From Ulota crispa (taxonomy: Eukaryota; Streptophyta; Bryopsida; Orthotrichales; Orthotrichaceae), in assembly GCA_963920765.1 (NCBI GenBank), contig OY987246.1, positions 15,062,868-15,126,867 on the forward strand: a DNA stretch of 64,000 nucleotides, written 5' to 3'. Both the position numbers and the translations under genes were made by a program. Of this stretch, positions 1 to 12,005 are shown piece after piece. The notes below the pieces were generated by a model. It was not told the DNA's origin, ran no database searches, and worked only from the letters and a program-made list of their open reading frames with translations. Positions within the stretch are counted from its first letter, which is position 1. Each line of letters opens with the position of its first letter.

Positions 1-660
1 AAAATTCATGAATTATATTGTATTTTTGCAAAATGGTGGCAATTGGGCACACCCCTAGGAGCGCCTTCTTGGAAGAATGTGCTCCCATGGGTGTGCCAAA
101 CTGCAACCATTTGGCAAACATTCATGACTTTTATTGTGTTCTTTCATGAATTTTGCAAAATGGTTGTAGTTAGGCACATCCCTAGGAGCACCTTTGTCCA
201 CGAATGTGCTCCCAAGGGTGTGCCCAATTGCGACCATTTTGCAAAAATTCATGAATTCTATTATATTTTCTCATTAATTTGTGCAAATTAGGGGCAGTTG
301 GGCACACCCGCAAGACCTCATTCTTCCAAGAATGAGCTCTTGGAGGTGTACCCAACCCTCTCTTAAATGCACAAATATACGTCATCTATTTTTAATTTTT
401 TTATGGTTGAAAATTTGGGAGTGGCTGGGCACATTTCCAAGAGCTTAGTTGTCCTCAAATGAGCTCCTAGGGGTATGCCTAACCATCCTCAAATTTCACA
501 AATGAATGCTTTATTTCTTTCTTTTTTTGTATTTGATGGTTGAAAATTGGGGGTCACTAGGGGCACCTCTAGGAGCCTTGTTGTCAATGCATGAGCTCTT
601 TGTATTGCATCTAGCCACCCTCTAGGCTTGATTTTATAATATTTGATTTCATTGGTAGAT
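1..660. repeat. Tandem array of ~128-bp palindromic units (satellite-like)
   Basis: About five diverging copies of a unit of roughly 128 bp start near positions 28, 154, 283, 409 and 544. Each unit is itself an inverted repeat: a GGGCACACCCCTAGGAGC-like half is followed 20-25 bases later by a GCTCCCAAGGGTGTGCCC-like half, then an AT-rich spacer containing ATTCATGAATT. Divergence increases to the right, and the array runs off the left edge. Short open frames here are by-products of the palindrome and not genes. Confidence 0.7.
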
Positions 661-2994
661 GTTTGATTTTGACCACTAGAAGCACTTTGCAACGTCTATA
701 GTTTTTGTCACTTTTTAGAAACACAAATGCCTTTTTTTTATCATACTTTTCCTCATGTAATTCAATTTTTTTTAAAGTAGACTCCTTTATGGATTAAAAT
801 AAATGTGTACTTTGGACTGTTGTCATATTTTTAATAGCAATAGTGCATAGAACCATATTGTCTTGCTACTCCTAAACAATTATAATGTCATTTACTTGCT
901 CAAATGTTATGTGATTTAGGATATGGTGTTAGGCTAGATTACAATCCATTGTTGTTTTGTTTTATGATAATTACTATTAGATGATCTGAAGTGTTTGTCA
1001 TATTCTAGATATATAATTCTTTTACTTCATCACTATTGAACTCTTTTGTTTTGGATTCATAACTAGCTATTGATGCTATTGCAAATATTTTTGTGGGTGT
1101 GTCATTTGATGATGAATTTTTTTTGCTGCACCCCCAAGACCCTGTAATGTTAATATGTGGTGATTTGATTGTAGTTGTTCAACTTGCTTGATGCTTACAT
1201 CATATTAAATTCAAAAATTAGCTTGCTTTCACTAGAGAAGTGCATTGAGGTTTTGCATCTTTTTGAGCTAAAACATTGTGGTGTGGATCCAATAAAGAAG
1301 ACATGGTATACAATATTTTCAAATGTGCTTATCTCATTCATTTTTTGGGTATGCAAAGTTACTCTTAGTTGTGATTATTTCAATTCTTCTTTTAGTGGTT
1401 TTTTCTTATTGTTCTTTTGACGTAATGACTTAGTTTGTTCTTTTTATCAATATGAGTAGCAAGAGTTTATTGTTGTTTCTTAGACCTACTTTATGGAAGT
1501 ACCACGAAATCATTGTTGAGGATGAAATAAGAGATGTTGATGTAGCTGATGTCACACAAGTAGGATCAAAGGAGAAAGCTAAGAAATTTTATGTGAAAAT
1601 GATGGAATTTGTAGCTATTGCAAATCCAACCAATAGCCAAAATTATCTTGAAGAGATTCAACATTGGTATTGATAATCTTTTGTTTTAGTGCCTCATGCG
1701 TTTCTTAATCCATTCATAAAGAACATGTAGTTACTCACCTTTACATAGTTTGAGAAGCATTTCAACTTAAATGAGATACCTGAAATGATGTTAGACAAAC
1801 TCCACTTGTTGCCACAAGCCACGCAACATCATACGTACCAAAAGCCCAAGTTCTTCAAATAATGCAATTTGTTGGTGCCATCTTCTTATGCTAGATGGTT
1901 TCCACTAAAATCAATGCTAGAAGAGAACTTGAAGACTTTCCTAAGCAAATGTGTTTGATATCCTGAGGTAGGTTGCATTTTTATAACCTAAAATCTACAT
2001 TAAGGGTAATGTGATGTAGTCTAGAGTAAGTCCATTGAGACATAGACATGTGAGACTATAATTCACAAAGTGGTTTGTGTATGGTTTTTTATTATCTATA
2101 CATTTTTGTGTTTTATGGCTACATATTTCTTTCTTGCATTTATTAGTTTATTAAATTATTGTATGCTTTATATAAGTCTACAACAAATTTGAAAAATTTG
2201 ATTAAGATGTTCAATTTGTTTCATATATTCCACAAGTTCTCGTACAATATGACCTACTTATTATTTCATATTTGTACAAAAGTTTCACGGTCATAGATAC
2301 TTCACTCCAAAATTTACTTAAAAAGTTTCCCGCTCATAGGCTCACAAGCTCACAAACTCACAAGCTCATACTCACAAGCTCGCCTGCTAGCAACCCTGCC
2401 CCCCAAATGGTTGACGGTTACTAAAGAGTTAACACATACATGCAGTACAATGGCCTACCAAAAACTTTGTTGTTTTCTTTTCCAAAATTTTACTTATCCC
2501 TCAACTCCCTCTCAATTAGATTTTTCTGTTTGTCTTGCAAACAATAACTGATTTTGGACAATTGAGTGTGATGGTACAATTACTTTTCCAAACTTCAATT
2601 GCAATACAAACATATCTTTTTTCCAAAATTAGGGCATTGCCACATCAACATTGAACTCTTTTGTGGAGGGAGTATTCTTATTGAAGAAAAGATGTGCATG
2701 TCGATGTTTCCTACCCATTTTTGCATTTGAGTATACATAATTCATCATCACTTTTTCTCAATGAGTTATCACAAAAACCAAGAAAATAAAATAAAATAAA
2801 TCGCAATAAATTGAGTTTTGGCTTTTTGAAACTTAAATTTAGCTTGCTGGACTAGAATTGCGATTGATTTGAATGTTGATTGTGGAAAAACAAAAAAAAT
2901 TAACTACATTCTACACCATACCAAGAAAATTGAAGGGTCCAAATTGCACCTAGCAAACTTTTTTGTAGGCTACTGTACAGTACAGTACTCTCTA
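661..2994. other. Gene-free AT-rich stretch
   Basis: No coding region with recognisable protein similarity, RNA gene or clear transposon end was seen. The short open frames at 1175-1420 and 1452-1673 have low-complexity composition and resemble no family I know. A run of CTCACAAGCTCA-type short direct repeats lies at about 2336-2385. Confidence 0.5.
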
Positions 2995-3850
2995 GAAAGT
3001 TTTGCAATCTTTTTGTGAAGCCTTGCAAAATTTCTCCTTTATTTCCATTGTAAAAGTGACTCTATTAAACTATCCTATCAAATGTATGGCTTTATAGAAC
3101 CTTTATCAACATATGAAATTTCAATGTCTAAAAATAAAAAATCTATTTTTGGTGAATTATTTTATTTAATTTTCTTGGCTTCACATAAAATTAATTGAAA
3201 AATATGTGTGATAATTTTTTAACATTTGATTGCACAAATATACAGGAAATGTTATTGCTCACATTTTTTGTATTACAAAGATGCACACTATGTAGGTAGA
3301 ATTTTCCTCTATGTAGCTATAATGTGTTTTCTAATTTTCTTTCATATAAATATGAGGTTATGGAAATCAAGCTCATTTTATAGTAGGCTAAAACTTGAAC
3401 AAACATAGTCAAAAAAGGTATCATTAGAAAGCTATAGGAATGTAGCAACCTACTATTACATGAGTTTGACTTCTTTAGCATAAAATTTTATGAAAGAAAA
3501 TTGGAAAACACATTATAAACTTTATAGCCACATAGAGGAAAATTCTACCTACATAATGTGCATTTTTGTAATACAAAAGATGTGAGCTATGACATTTCTT
3601 GTATATTTGTGCAATCAAATGTTAAAAAATTATCACACATATTTTTCAATTAATTTTTATGTGAAGTCAAGAAAATTAAATAAAATAATTCACCAAAAAT
3701 AGATTTTTTATTTTTAGACATTGAAATTTCATATGTTGGTGAAAGTTCTATAAAGCCATACATTTGATAGGATAGTTTGATAAAATCACTTTTACAATGG
3801 AAATAAAGGAGAAATTTTACAAGGCTTCACAAAGGGGTTGCAAGACTTTC
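2995..3850. mobile_element. Foldback (long inverted repeat) element, ~856 bp
   Basis: The left arm (2995 to about 3400) reappears in reverse complement as the right arm (about 3440-3850). Outer ends pair GCAATCTTTTTGTGAAGCC with GGCTTCACAAAGGGGTTGC. Inner arms pair across a short centre near 3410-3430, and arm identity looks around 90 percent. No transposase is encoded and no convincing target-site duplication was found. The RNA could fold into a hairpin with arms of about 400 bp. Confidence 0.75.
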
Positions 3851-3989
3851 TTAAGGGCATTGTACATCGAGCTGGAGTGGTACTCTAGTACTAGAAATAG
3901 CTAGGCTCTTGGTATGCTGCACAAACTAGCCTTTTAAATTTTGTTTTTTGTTGGTTGTGCAACAGGCACCCATCAAAGAAAGCTCGTAA

Positions 3990-4215
3990 GAAAAAATTGC
4001 ACAAAAACAAATAGAATCAATGACTTGTGCACGTTCATTCATAAAATATACTAATTTTAGTAACTTTCATCCAAAATTTGACAAACATTATGTTTGCTTG
4101 TGGAATTACCTAGCAATTTCATCCTTTTTTGACATTTGCCTAGTGTTACTGTAGCCGGTCCAAAATCAAGGTGAGATTTAGGCAAAATTTGCCAAGACTT
4201 TAAAGGCTGGCATAG
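3990..4215. repeat. Dispersed repeat, related to 59095-59700
   Basis: This stretch resembles the sequence around 59095-59275 plus 59641-59670: GTTCATTCA, CTTTCATCCAAAATTTG and GATTTAGGCAAAATTTGCC occur in the same order. The copy near 59 kb is interrupted by a MITE at the GATTTA|GGCAAAA junction. Here the junction (4180/4181) is intact with a single TTA, so it acts as the empty site. Confidence 0.6.
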
Positions 4216-4694
4216 ACTTGTTTGTGGGGACATGATGGAAAAAAAAAGCTCAGCACTTCTCACCTGCAAGAAAACGCAATACATTCATACTTAGATCCAA
4301 CTTCAAAATCTCTTTGCCTTTCAAAATAAGAATATTCATAACAAAGCTAGCAACTTAAATAAAATTATCAATTATTGTTACAATAGCAAGAGGGCTTAAT
4401 AAATGATGGCTTTCTTTTCACTTCTTTAACAAAGATATCTAGTTGTATGAAAACTAATATCATTTAGAATGATCTATAGGCAAGACTCAACAAATCTAGA
4501 CAACAAAAAGTCATTTGTTGATGAATGTTCAAAAGCGAAATCAATATAAATTTCAACTTACTCAATTTTAGAATATACCAATGAGATATGTGATTAGAAG
4601 TATTTGCCAATCAACTTGGCCTTTTACAACCTTTCCATGCACCGGCCAAGCATTATTTTGGACCACACTTCAAGTAAAAACAAATATTTTGTGT
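4216..4694. other. Gene-free stretch
   Basis: AT-rich sequence. No gene, RNA or transposon end was recognised. Confidence 0.5.
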
Positions 4695-4698
4695 TTAA

Positions 4699-4913
4699 CC
4701 CTTAAACGGCAGAAAGGCCCTTTGCTACCAATACAATACAGGGTATTTTTCTTGTATTTGGAATGAATCCACACCTCTACTACATTTGAGATCAACAAAG
4801 AAGTTGGAATATAGATAAATGCAGTTCTAGTGAGCTATTTGAGATCCCAAGTTAAAATTTCTTGTTGGTAGCAAATGCCAAATATACGGCAACATATCTA
4901 CTATGCTTATGGG
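4699..4913. mobile_element. TTAA-flanked MITE (CCCTTAAACGGC end), 215 bp
   Basis: The element is bounded by TTAA at 4695-4698 and 4914-4917. It starts CCCTTAAACGGCAGAAAGGC and ends TGCTTATGGG. Its interior matches the element at 49924-50157 over most of its length (shared CAATACAATAC, TTTTTCTTGTATTTGGA and CATTTGAGATCAACAAAGAA). It has no coding capacity. TTAA duplication plus CCC ends indicates piggyBac-type mobilisation. Confidence 0.75.
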
Positions 4914-4917
4914 TTAA

Positions 4918-6588
4918 ACAAAAAAATGGATACCATTGACAAAAATCCAAGCAAAAATCATGGATGTACCATGAGGTTGTTTAGTTATAAATCAATGTGC
5001 TTTAAATGAGTTGCACAAGCAAAATACAAGTGATTCGACTTCTAAATTTAATACCAATTGTTTTGTATGATAATAGAAATTTTCCTTGCAATAGAGGAGA
5101 TGTCCTTAAATAGTGTAGATGCTCTCATTTATGTGCACTAGAAATGCCTTGTTTTAACATAAAATCTACAAAAGCTATAAACAAGTTTGAGACATTATTA
5201 GAGTGATTTGCCTCAATTTTCTTCTAATTTTTTACTCTCTCAAATTGTTGGTTGATATTAATGTCACCTTTCAAAAAAATAGAATGTACAAATAAATAAA
5301 AAACTCATTCAAAACTTTGCTTGAATTTCCAATTTTTACAAATGCCAAAACTTTAATTCCAAATTTAAGAAGTTACCAAACAACACAACATGCAAATAAA
5401 TAAGGTGCAAGTGGATGTAGTATTGTCAGTAGTACAGTTGCTTGCTGGGAGAGCCATGAACGACGTTCCAGGTGTGATTTCATTCGAAGCAAATTAAAAC
5501 TTTGGAATTCTTCTTGGGAGAAAGTATCTGTCCTTTAGCCTCAAACTCCCCTGTGCAACTTCAGTTTGTTTCCTCTTCTGCTTTCTCAGGCTCTCATCAG
5601 TGAAAAACACGATATTCCCCAAACTGTATTTCACCTAAAACCTCTCAAGTCAACTTAAATGTTTAAGGAGGTCAACTTAAATGTTTAAGGAGGTTAACTT
5701 AAATGTTTAAAGAGGTTAACTTAAACATAATTAATCAGCTTTGAGTCCAAAATCTCAAAAATATTGTTATTTTGTGGAACAAATAGTAATAAAGAGCGTA
5801 TTTCTAAAAGATTCTCAGCTTTTTGAGTAATAGAGATAATATTGTTGGAAGATATATATCTCATTTCATTGGAAAACAATCAAGTGCACACCTAACAAAA
5901 AAGGGCTAGAATTCCCAAAATGTCTGTTTTTTCCCAACTGAATATCATGTTAAAAACAATTTTTTTACCAAAATCACAATAGCATGATAGAGTATTCAAG
6001 CAATACTCACACTTTTGTGCTACTCACATACAACAAGCACCGCCCCCATCACGAAACATGCCAACTACTTGAGTGTACGTGGGGTTCTCTTGTTTTCAAA
6101 GGGGTAGTAGGTGAGAAGGGCAACACACAGAAAGTTTGTCGTGGATTTGTGTTAATCCTTCTTCCCTATATCTATTTTCCCCGATCTCTTCGTGGTCATC
6201 ACTTCTTCCTTGTTCCTGCTCTAACTAAGTTAAGTTATGTTGATCAGCAAGGGTGCTCTGGAGCTCCATCATACAGCAATGCTGCAGCACTCATTAACGC
6301 CGCAATCCCGACCCATGCTGCGGCCCTATTTCCAGACCACGTCTGAGGACTTTGCGATGGTGAGGAGCTCCGAGTTGGCGGCAGCGGAGGTGGTCCTGGG
6401 AATAGTACCGCAACATGGAGTTGGGACACGACGCCCTTGCTTGCTAAATGCAACATTGCTGCACTTGGCTAGCTCCACCGCACCCACGATCTCGGGGAGA
6501 GGAGAGAATAAGTAACCTGGGTTCCGATCATCTATGAAATTTGTCTTGGTAGTGTGCATTAGGATGTATTTGCACCAAATCAGGTACT
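4918..6588. other. Gene-free stretch before the XRN pseudogene
   Basis: Apart from a 22-bp tandem repeat at 5649, nothing clear is seen up to about 5980. From 5984 base composition becomes richer in G and C and several short overlapping frames appear (5984-6346, 6237-6515). They match no family I recognise and may be decayed upstream sequence of the exoribonuclease pseudogene. The stretch 5445-5640 shares short blocks (CCATGAACG.CGTTCCAGGTGTGAT and TTTCACCTAAAACC) with 8660-8690 and 10070-10085. Confidence 0.45.
5649..5727. repeat. 22-bp tandem repeat, ~3.6 copies
   Basis: The unit GTCAACTTAAATGTTTAAGG plus AG repeats at 5649, 5671 and 5693 with a partial copy at 5715. The later copies change GTCAAC to GTTAAC. 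Confidence 0.85.
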
Positions 6589-8334
6589 AGAGAAGTGAGG
6601 TGCTTTTTATGTGGTCAAACAGACCACTTTAGCTGCAGAGTGCCAAGGAAAACCTAAGAGGAAACAAGGAGAGCATGCATGCATGAGAAAGGCGACGAGT
6701 TAGAAACTGTATTTGGAAATTAAACCTTATCAGGTGAGTGCTCTAGACCAGAAGCCTAAGCAAGCAATATGACATCACGCAATTGCAGCTTATCATTGTT
6801 TCCCGATTTTGGTTCACTTCTCGGTGACTGTTTTACCGTGCTCTTTCAAAGTTGGAAATTCGAGCAATAATTCTTCGTTTCAGCGCTTTGTAACGATTGT
6901 TCTATTTGATTACCGTTCGTCTTTCAACAGGTGCTAACTGTGTACGTGATAGGTTTCTTGTCTCGTGAGCATGACTTGATTGGCAGTTTGTTTCCTCACA
7001 TATCAATGGCTACTGCGAGAACACCTTAAATTTGATTTGAAGATGTGTGATGCGCCGTTCGAGGTCGACTATGAACGGCTCGTCGACACTTTTGTTTAAT
7101 TTTGCGTGCTCTTTTGTCGGCACTGACTTTCTATGCACCAGTAGACTCCACTGTTGCCTCTAATGATGCCACGAATTTTGTTGGATTTTTGTTCAAAGCC
7201 GTTATTGAGTAACCTGTGGCCCTCGTTTCCAAAAGTCTCCAGTTGATATCAATTTGGGTATTCCTTCCCCTTCCTGTTCAGGATTATTGGGCTTCATACA
7301 TTGAAATTGTGATGACCTGAAAAGGGCATCATATGAAGCGTCGGGCGACCCAACGCACTAATATTTGCCATGTTCAGGGGGGGCTATCGACTTGCTTATG
7401 GCTATGTTCAAGAAGGTTATTAGGAGAATGGGAGGCTATCTTACTGACGATGGCGAGGGTAGTGCACACTTGGTTTATTTAACAATCCTTTATACTCGAC
7501 TTGTTCTTTGCAACTATGCAAGGGTGATGTTTTTACATGCTCATTTGAGGCCTGAATCAGGGTCACGGTGCACTGAGCATTGATTGTTCTGCTGCAGGTG
7601 AATTTACAACAAGTTGAGCATTGCATTCAAACCATTGGAGCTCAAGAGGATACTATCTTTCTGAAAAGGACACGAATTGACCACTCCGGTTTGAAATTGA
7701 AGGGTCGTTATGCTTGTGAAGCTACCGTTTTGGACATCATTTTTTCGTCAAATAATTTTGGACTGCATGTATGTGTCTTATTGTCTGCTGTGTCAGAAGC
7801 AATCCGATCGCCGAAAACGAGGCAAAGAATACAAACAGAAGGACGGAGAGCTAGGGGTCATGAATATGCAGAGCCGAATGTTCATCCTGACGTACTTTTC
7901 CCTGCAAGTCAAATAACGTGCGATGACGTCTTTCGATGACGGTATAGTGAAGTCGCTTAACGATGATACTGCAGATTATTTTTTTAGAGATTTTCTTAAC
8001 ACTCTACCCTCAGGAAACTTGTGTTCCTTGTAGTTTTGCAATTTTTATTCGGTTTTCTTGGCTTTATCTCGACAGGGACGATTACTTTTCTGATGCTCTT
8101 TTCTCAGGACCAGGCTGAGGAGGACAACTTGGATTCGCTGAAGTCAAGACTTAAGAATGCATTGCGGGACGAGGCCGATGCCACCAACGGAGGCGGAGAG
8201 ATTGAGGACAACGCTCGTCTAGGCGAACCTGGCTGGGAGGAGAGGTACTACGACGAGAGATTCATGACTACTTGAAAACTAACGAGGACGAGGAGATGAC
8301 AAGAAAGACACTGGCCAGGGAAGAAGAGATCGGC
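6589..8334 (+). pseudogene. XRN: XRN-type 5'-3' exoribonuclease pseudogene (fragment)
   Basis: Several blocks in order match XRN-family nucleases, which degrade 5'-monophosphate RNA. A CCHC knuckle like that in plant XRNs, CFLCGQTDHFSC (6601-6636), is followed in another frame by AAECQGKPKRK. Next come PFEVDYERLVDTF (7054-7092), FVGTDFL (7113-7133), GGAIDLLMAMFKK...GGYLTDDGE (7377-7456), VEHCIQTIGAQEDTIF (about 7610-7660) and LGEPGWEERYYDERF (8219-8263). Blocks are separated by intron-like gaps; CTGCTGCAG at 7589-7597 and TTTTCTCAG at about 8099-8107 are good acceptors. Lesions include frameshifts in the knuckle, between the PFEVDY and FVGTDF blocks, and after the ERYYDERF block. The N-terminal catalytic part is not seen here. 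The intron remnants suggest a decayed duplicate rather than a processed copy. Identification is by recalled family motifs; a functional gene with unusual splicing is less likely. Confidence 0.75.
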
Positions 8335-10727
8335 TATGATATAAACAAATGTAGTGCACACTTCTGTGTGCTGCTCTACTACCCCACGGAGACTCAATTA
8401 GTTGGCAGGTCGTTAATTGTGAAGAACACCATATTAGGTAAATTAGGAAAACAGCACATTCTGGGGCTTTCACTATTTCTGTCATTATATAAAATTTAGC
8501 ATATTACAAAAAAAAAAAACATGCAGTTTCTTGTACAATATTGAAGTCTCCAAGAATTTCAAATAGTTACAACTTTGAGCTATAGCTATGCTTACATTTA
8601 CTGTATATAAGATTAAGGTGGAGGACAAAATGGTCCCTCCATTTTTCCCAGTTTACCGAACCATGAACGGCATTCCAGGTGTGATGACAGTCATGATAGC
8701 AGTGTAAAGCTCATCTCTCTGTTGAAGTATATTAGTTGGGCCAAAAACGTGACGAACTTGCTACCGAGATGGAAGTCCAAAAAGGATTAGATCCCTTCAA
8801 AATATTTGGAAAGAAAGAAAATTTGCTGCGGTGTCCTTAAATTCCAAGTTCTGGGATGTAACCTCTGCGTCTACTCACATGTTTATGCAACAGTGCTACT
8901 CATGTGCTTTCCTTACAACCCTCTAGTTATTTGCTGCAACGACCAGACCAACATGTCATTCGTGGTTTCTCTTAAGTGCACTCAAGAGTGCAGTTGATAA
9001 AAAAAAACGATAAATAAACCTAGTGCAAGCAACTTCATAAACAGCTGTATTGATGTAATGAAGAGGTTCGCTTTCAATGAATACCACGATGACGGGAACT
9101 AAATTGGGCACCGCAAAGCTACAAAAGGTGGGAATACATACTGGGGTGCAAGAGGTTGCTTCACGAAGTAATAACAACTTTGTAGTGTCTAGTGCACCAC
9201 GTAGTCTGACGCCCCTTGAATATTGACAGAAAACGAAGGAACAACAATAACTGTCCACTTGCATCCCTTGCAGTAAGCCCATGACCATAGTTGTGAGAGA
9301 CTGTAGAGGTACATGCCTTCATAGCAACTTTCAGAATAAAGGAGAGTTTCATTGACTACGGTCGCATGACGGATAACAGATTCAACAAGGTCTTATACTC
9401 AATACAACATCAAATAACTCGAGCCACGTGGGGTTCAAAATGTATGAGTTGAGTGTGCCGTGCAGGTAATTTGCAATTCGTATTTTCGTTCTTCCATCAT
9501 AACCAGCTTGATCCTGGAGAGCGGACCACAATTAGCATCCATCCGGATGATCATAGTCTTTGTAGATCGCTCCTTAAACCAAATCTGTTAGACCTGATGT
9601 ACCTTTAAAATGAAGTCCACAAAGTATACTTGTTTTGCCTCTGCCCGCAAGAAATGAAATCCAAAACAAATCAAAAGTCAATTGATGCTTAGGAATTGGT
9701 AACGCAAAAATACTGACATTTCTCTAACCACCACCAGTTACATCTTTTGCCAATCCACAACTCAAGCTACAGCAATGGCTATAAACAACCATACCGTAAA
9801 ATTAATGTGGGCACCCGGGTATGGATTTAGGTGACAAAGAATGGATACTTCTTTATTAGCCTCCTGGATGTCATCATCCATAGCTCCTGATGGTAATTTA
9901 AGAATTGAAAAGGTTCAAAAACCTGATTGTGCATTGTCCAATAATGCACCGCCAGATTACTTTACAATATATCCACTCACGCTAACATCTGCAGCAAACT
10001 TTCCTTGATTTCCCTCCGATAGGTTTAAACACGATATTCATTAAATTGGGAAAACGCAATTCCCAAGTTGTACTTCACCTAAAACCAGATTTGAAGGTAT
10101 TGGATTCAATCTGAGCCACTAAGATTTTTTCCCTCGCAAATTCCTCCTCTCAGATGAGGGCACGTGTACCAAAAAAATGTTGGAGCTCGGTTTAAGGTGA
10201 TCACCTTAAACCTTCAAAAGTCCCAAAATGTACTATTTTTCCCAATTTAATGAATATCCTAATTTAGGAATTCTTCACGTTTTCCCTATGAGTATTTGCA
10301 AATTTGTGGTTTTCCCTGCTACCGTTACCGTTCACTTCAAAGGAATAGTTAAACATTTATGTTTATTTTTTCTTGGATTTTTCCTTCTTTCACATTTCCC
10401 TGTTACAAAATATTTTTCCTACATTTTGTATAATACTTAGGGAATTAAATGTAAATGCTTATAGAGAAAAAAAAAAAGAGTTTGTTGCTTCAAAATAATG
10501 TTTCTCAAAACAATAGAGTAAAGTTAGGGCACTATGCTCTCCTCCCTAGTATCAACAATAGTTTGATTTACCTTGCACTTGCAAGGACATATAAACAAGT
10601 TAGGTGCAACTATGATTTAACCAAATGCGGATAGCCACCCATCTCTAAAGCAAAAGAGGATTCTGCATTATCCTCAAAAGTAGCCAACTTTGAGTGATTG
10701 CATAAGAAATTTCATACAAAGTGATAA
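8335..10727. other. Gene-free stretch
   Basis: No supportable gene. A minus-strand open frame at 8956-9288 (110 codons) has no recognisable domain. The blocks at 8660-8690 and 10070-10085 resemble 5460-5490 and 5625-5640, so two copies of one older repeat may be present with different interiors. Confidence 0.45.
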
Positions 10728-10746
10728 AATATATATATAAATAAAT

Positions 10747-10791
<45 letters not shown>

Positions 10792-10815
10792 TTATGTTTA
10801 TATTTATATTTATAT
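10728..10815. repeat. AT microsatellite and T-rich tract
   Basis: Two (AT)n blocks at about 10728-10740 and 10750-10783 are followed by a T run and TTTATATTTATA units. Confidence 0.9.
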
Positions 10816-10896
10816 TTACTAGTTGGTAAACATTTTAGATAAGCTAAATGAGTAATGGCAACTCCATTTAGCATAGGTGAATCCATTTAGCATCCC

Positions 10897-11004
10897 CACT
10901 ACAAGGGAGCAGTGTCAATTTGGACATTTTTTTGCCAAATTTTTGTCAATTTGTACATTTTAGTCAATTTAGACGCATCAAAAAGGTCAGTTTTCCTTGT
11001 AGTG
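10897..11004. mobile_element. CACTA-type MITE, 108 bp
   Basis: The ends are CACTACAAGGGA and TTCCTTGTAGTG, a terminal inverted repeat with the CACTACAAG start typical of plant CACTA (En/Spm) elements. The interior carries GTCAATTTGGACATTT-like repeats. The 3-bp flanks CCC and GCC differ at one base, so the target duplication is imperfect. Confidence 0.65.
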
Positions 11005-11875
11005 GCCTTTAGCATCCATTTAGCATCCATTTGGAATGAAGAATGCTAAATTGTGAGCGGGGATCCATGAGCCATGAATTGTATGCCTAATTTTTTTGTC
11101 AAAATATTAAATTTCATCTATAAACATATACATAAAGCCTTGTGATTATGCATTATAAATGTTCACCTCTTGAAAAACTTGCTACTTTTAAGTTTTTCCA
11201 TTAAATTTGAGCTCAAAATTGGTTCCCACTCACAAAATCTTAGCTCACCACTCATAGGCTCATTGTTTTATGCTCACAAATAACATCATCCCATAGTCAA
11301 GTTGCAAGTAGAAGTGGCTTACTAGATTTGATTCTAAGGGATAATTAATGGTGAACATGGACACTAAGCCCTAAACCTTGAACCTTTACAAAAAGAACAA
11401 AATCTTCACAAAATTCCACTTTGTGCAAATCTTCTAGTGCAAGAGCAAATTGACAATGTATGGTGAAAATTGTATTACAAGTAACCACACCAAAAACTAA
11501 GCAATGCAAATCATTAACACTAACAACCATGAACATTACATTACTCCATGCACTTTGACCACATTCCTTGCTACACAACCAAATTGACAAACTCTTGTGC
11601 AAATTGACACCCACAAGAGCAACCAATGATCAACTTCATACCAAAAACATAACCAAATTGGAGCTAATGTTGGTAATTTTGAGTCTTGGCACTCTTCCTC
11701 AGTACATGAATCCTCTCGCTTCAACGCACTGTACGCTATCACGCCAACATTTCCACATGCTACATGCTCATCTTCAAAGACTCTTGCATTCACCAAAGCT
11801 CTAGGCAATAACACTTGCAAAAAAAGCACAAGCGACCAAAGTAATGCCCAAACCCAATTGCCAAGAGCCTCCTTT
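11005..11875. other. Gene-free stretch
   Basis: No recognisable gene. Overlapping frames at 11345-11829 on both strands have no domain I can name. Confidence 0.45.
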
Positions 11876-12005
11876 CACTACAAGAAAACCATGGTTGAAT
11901 CTTCACAAAGTTGACAAATACTGTGACCTAACCTATAGTATAGTGTAGGTTAGGTCATAATTTTTGTCAACTTTTTGTAAATTTGACCATGGTTTTCTTG
12001 TAGTG
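11876..12005. mobile_element. CACTA-type MITE, 130 bp
   Basis: The terminal inverted repeat is CACTACAAGAAAACCATGGT at the left and its exact complement at the right. The interior also folds (GTTGACAAA... with TTTTTGTCAAC, and GTGACCTAACCTATA with TATAGT...GGTTAGGTC). It is flanked by a 3-bp direct repeat TTT (11873-11875 and 12006-12008), as expected for CACTA elements. Confidence 0.85.
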
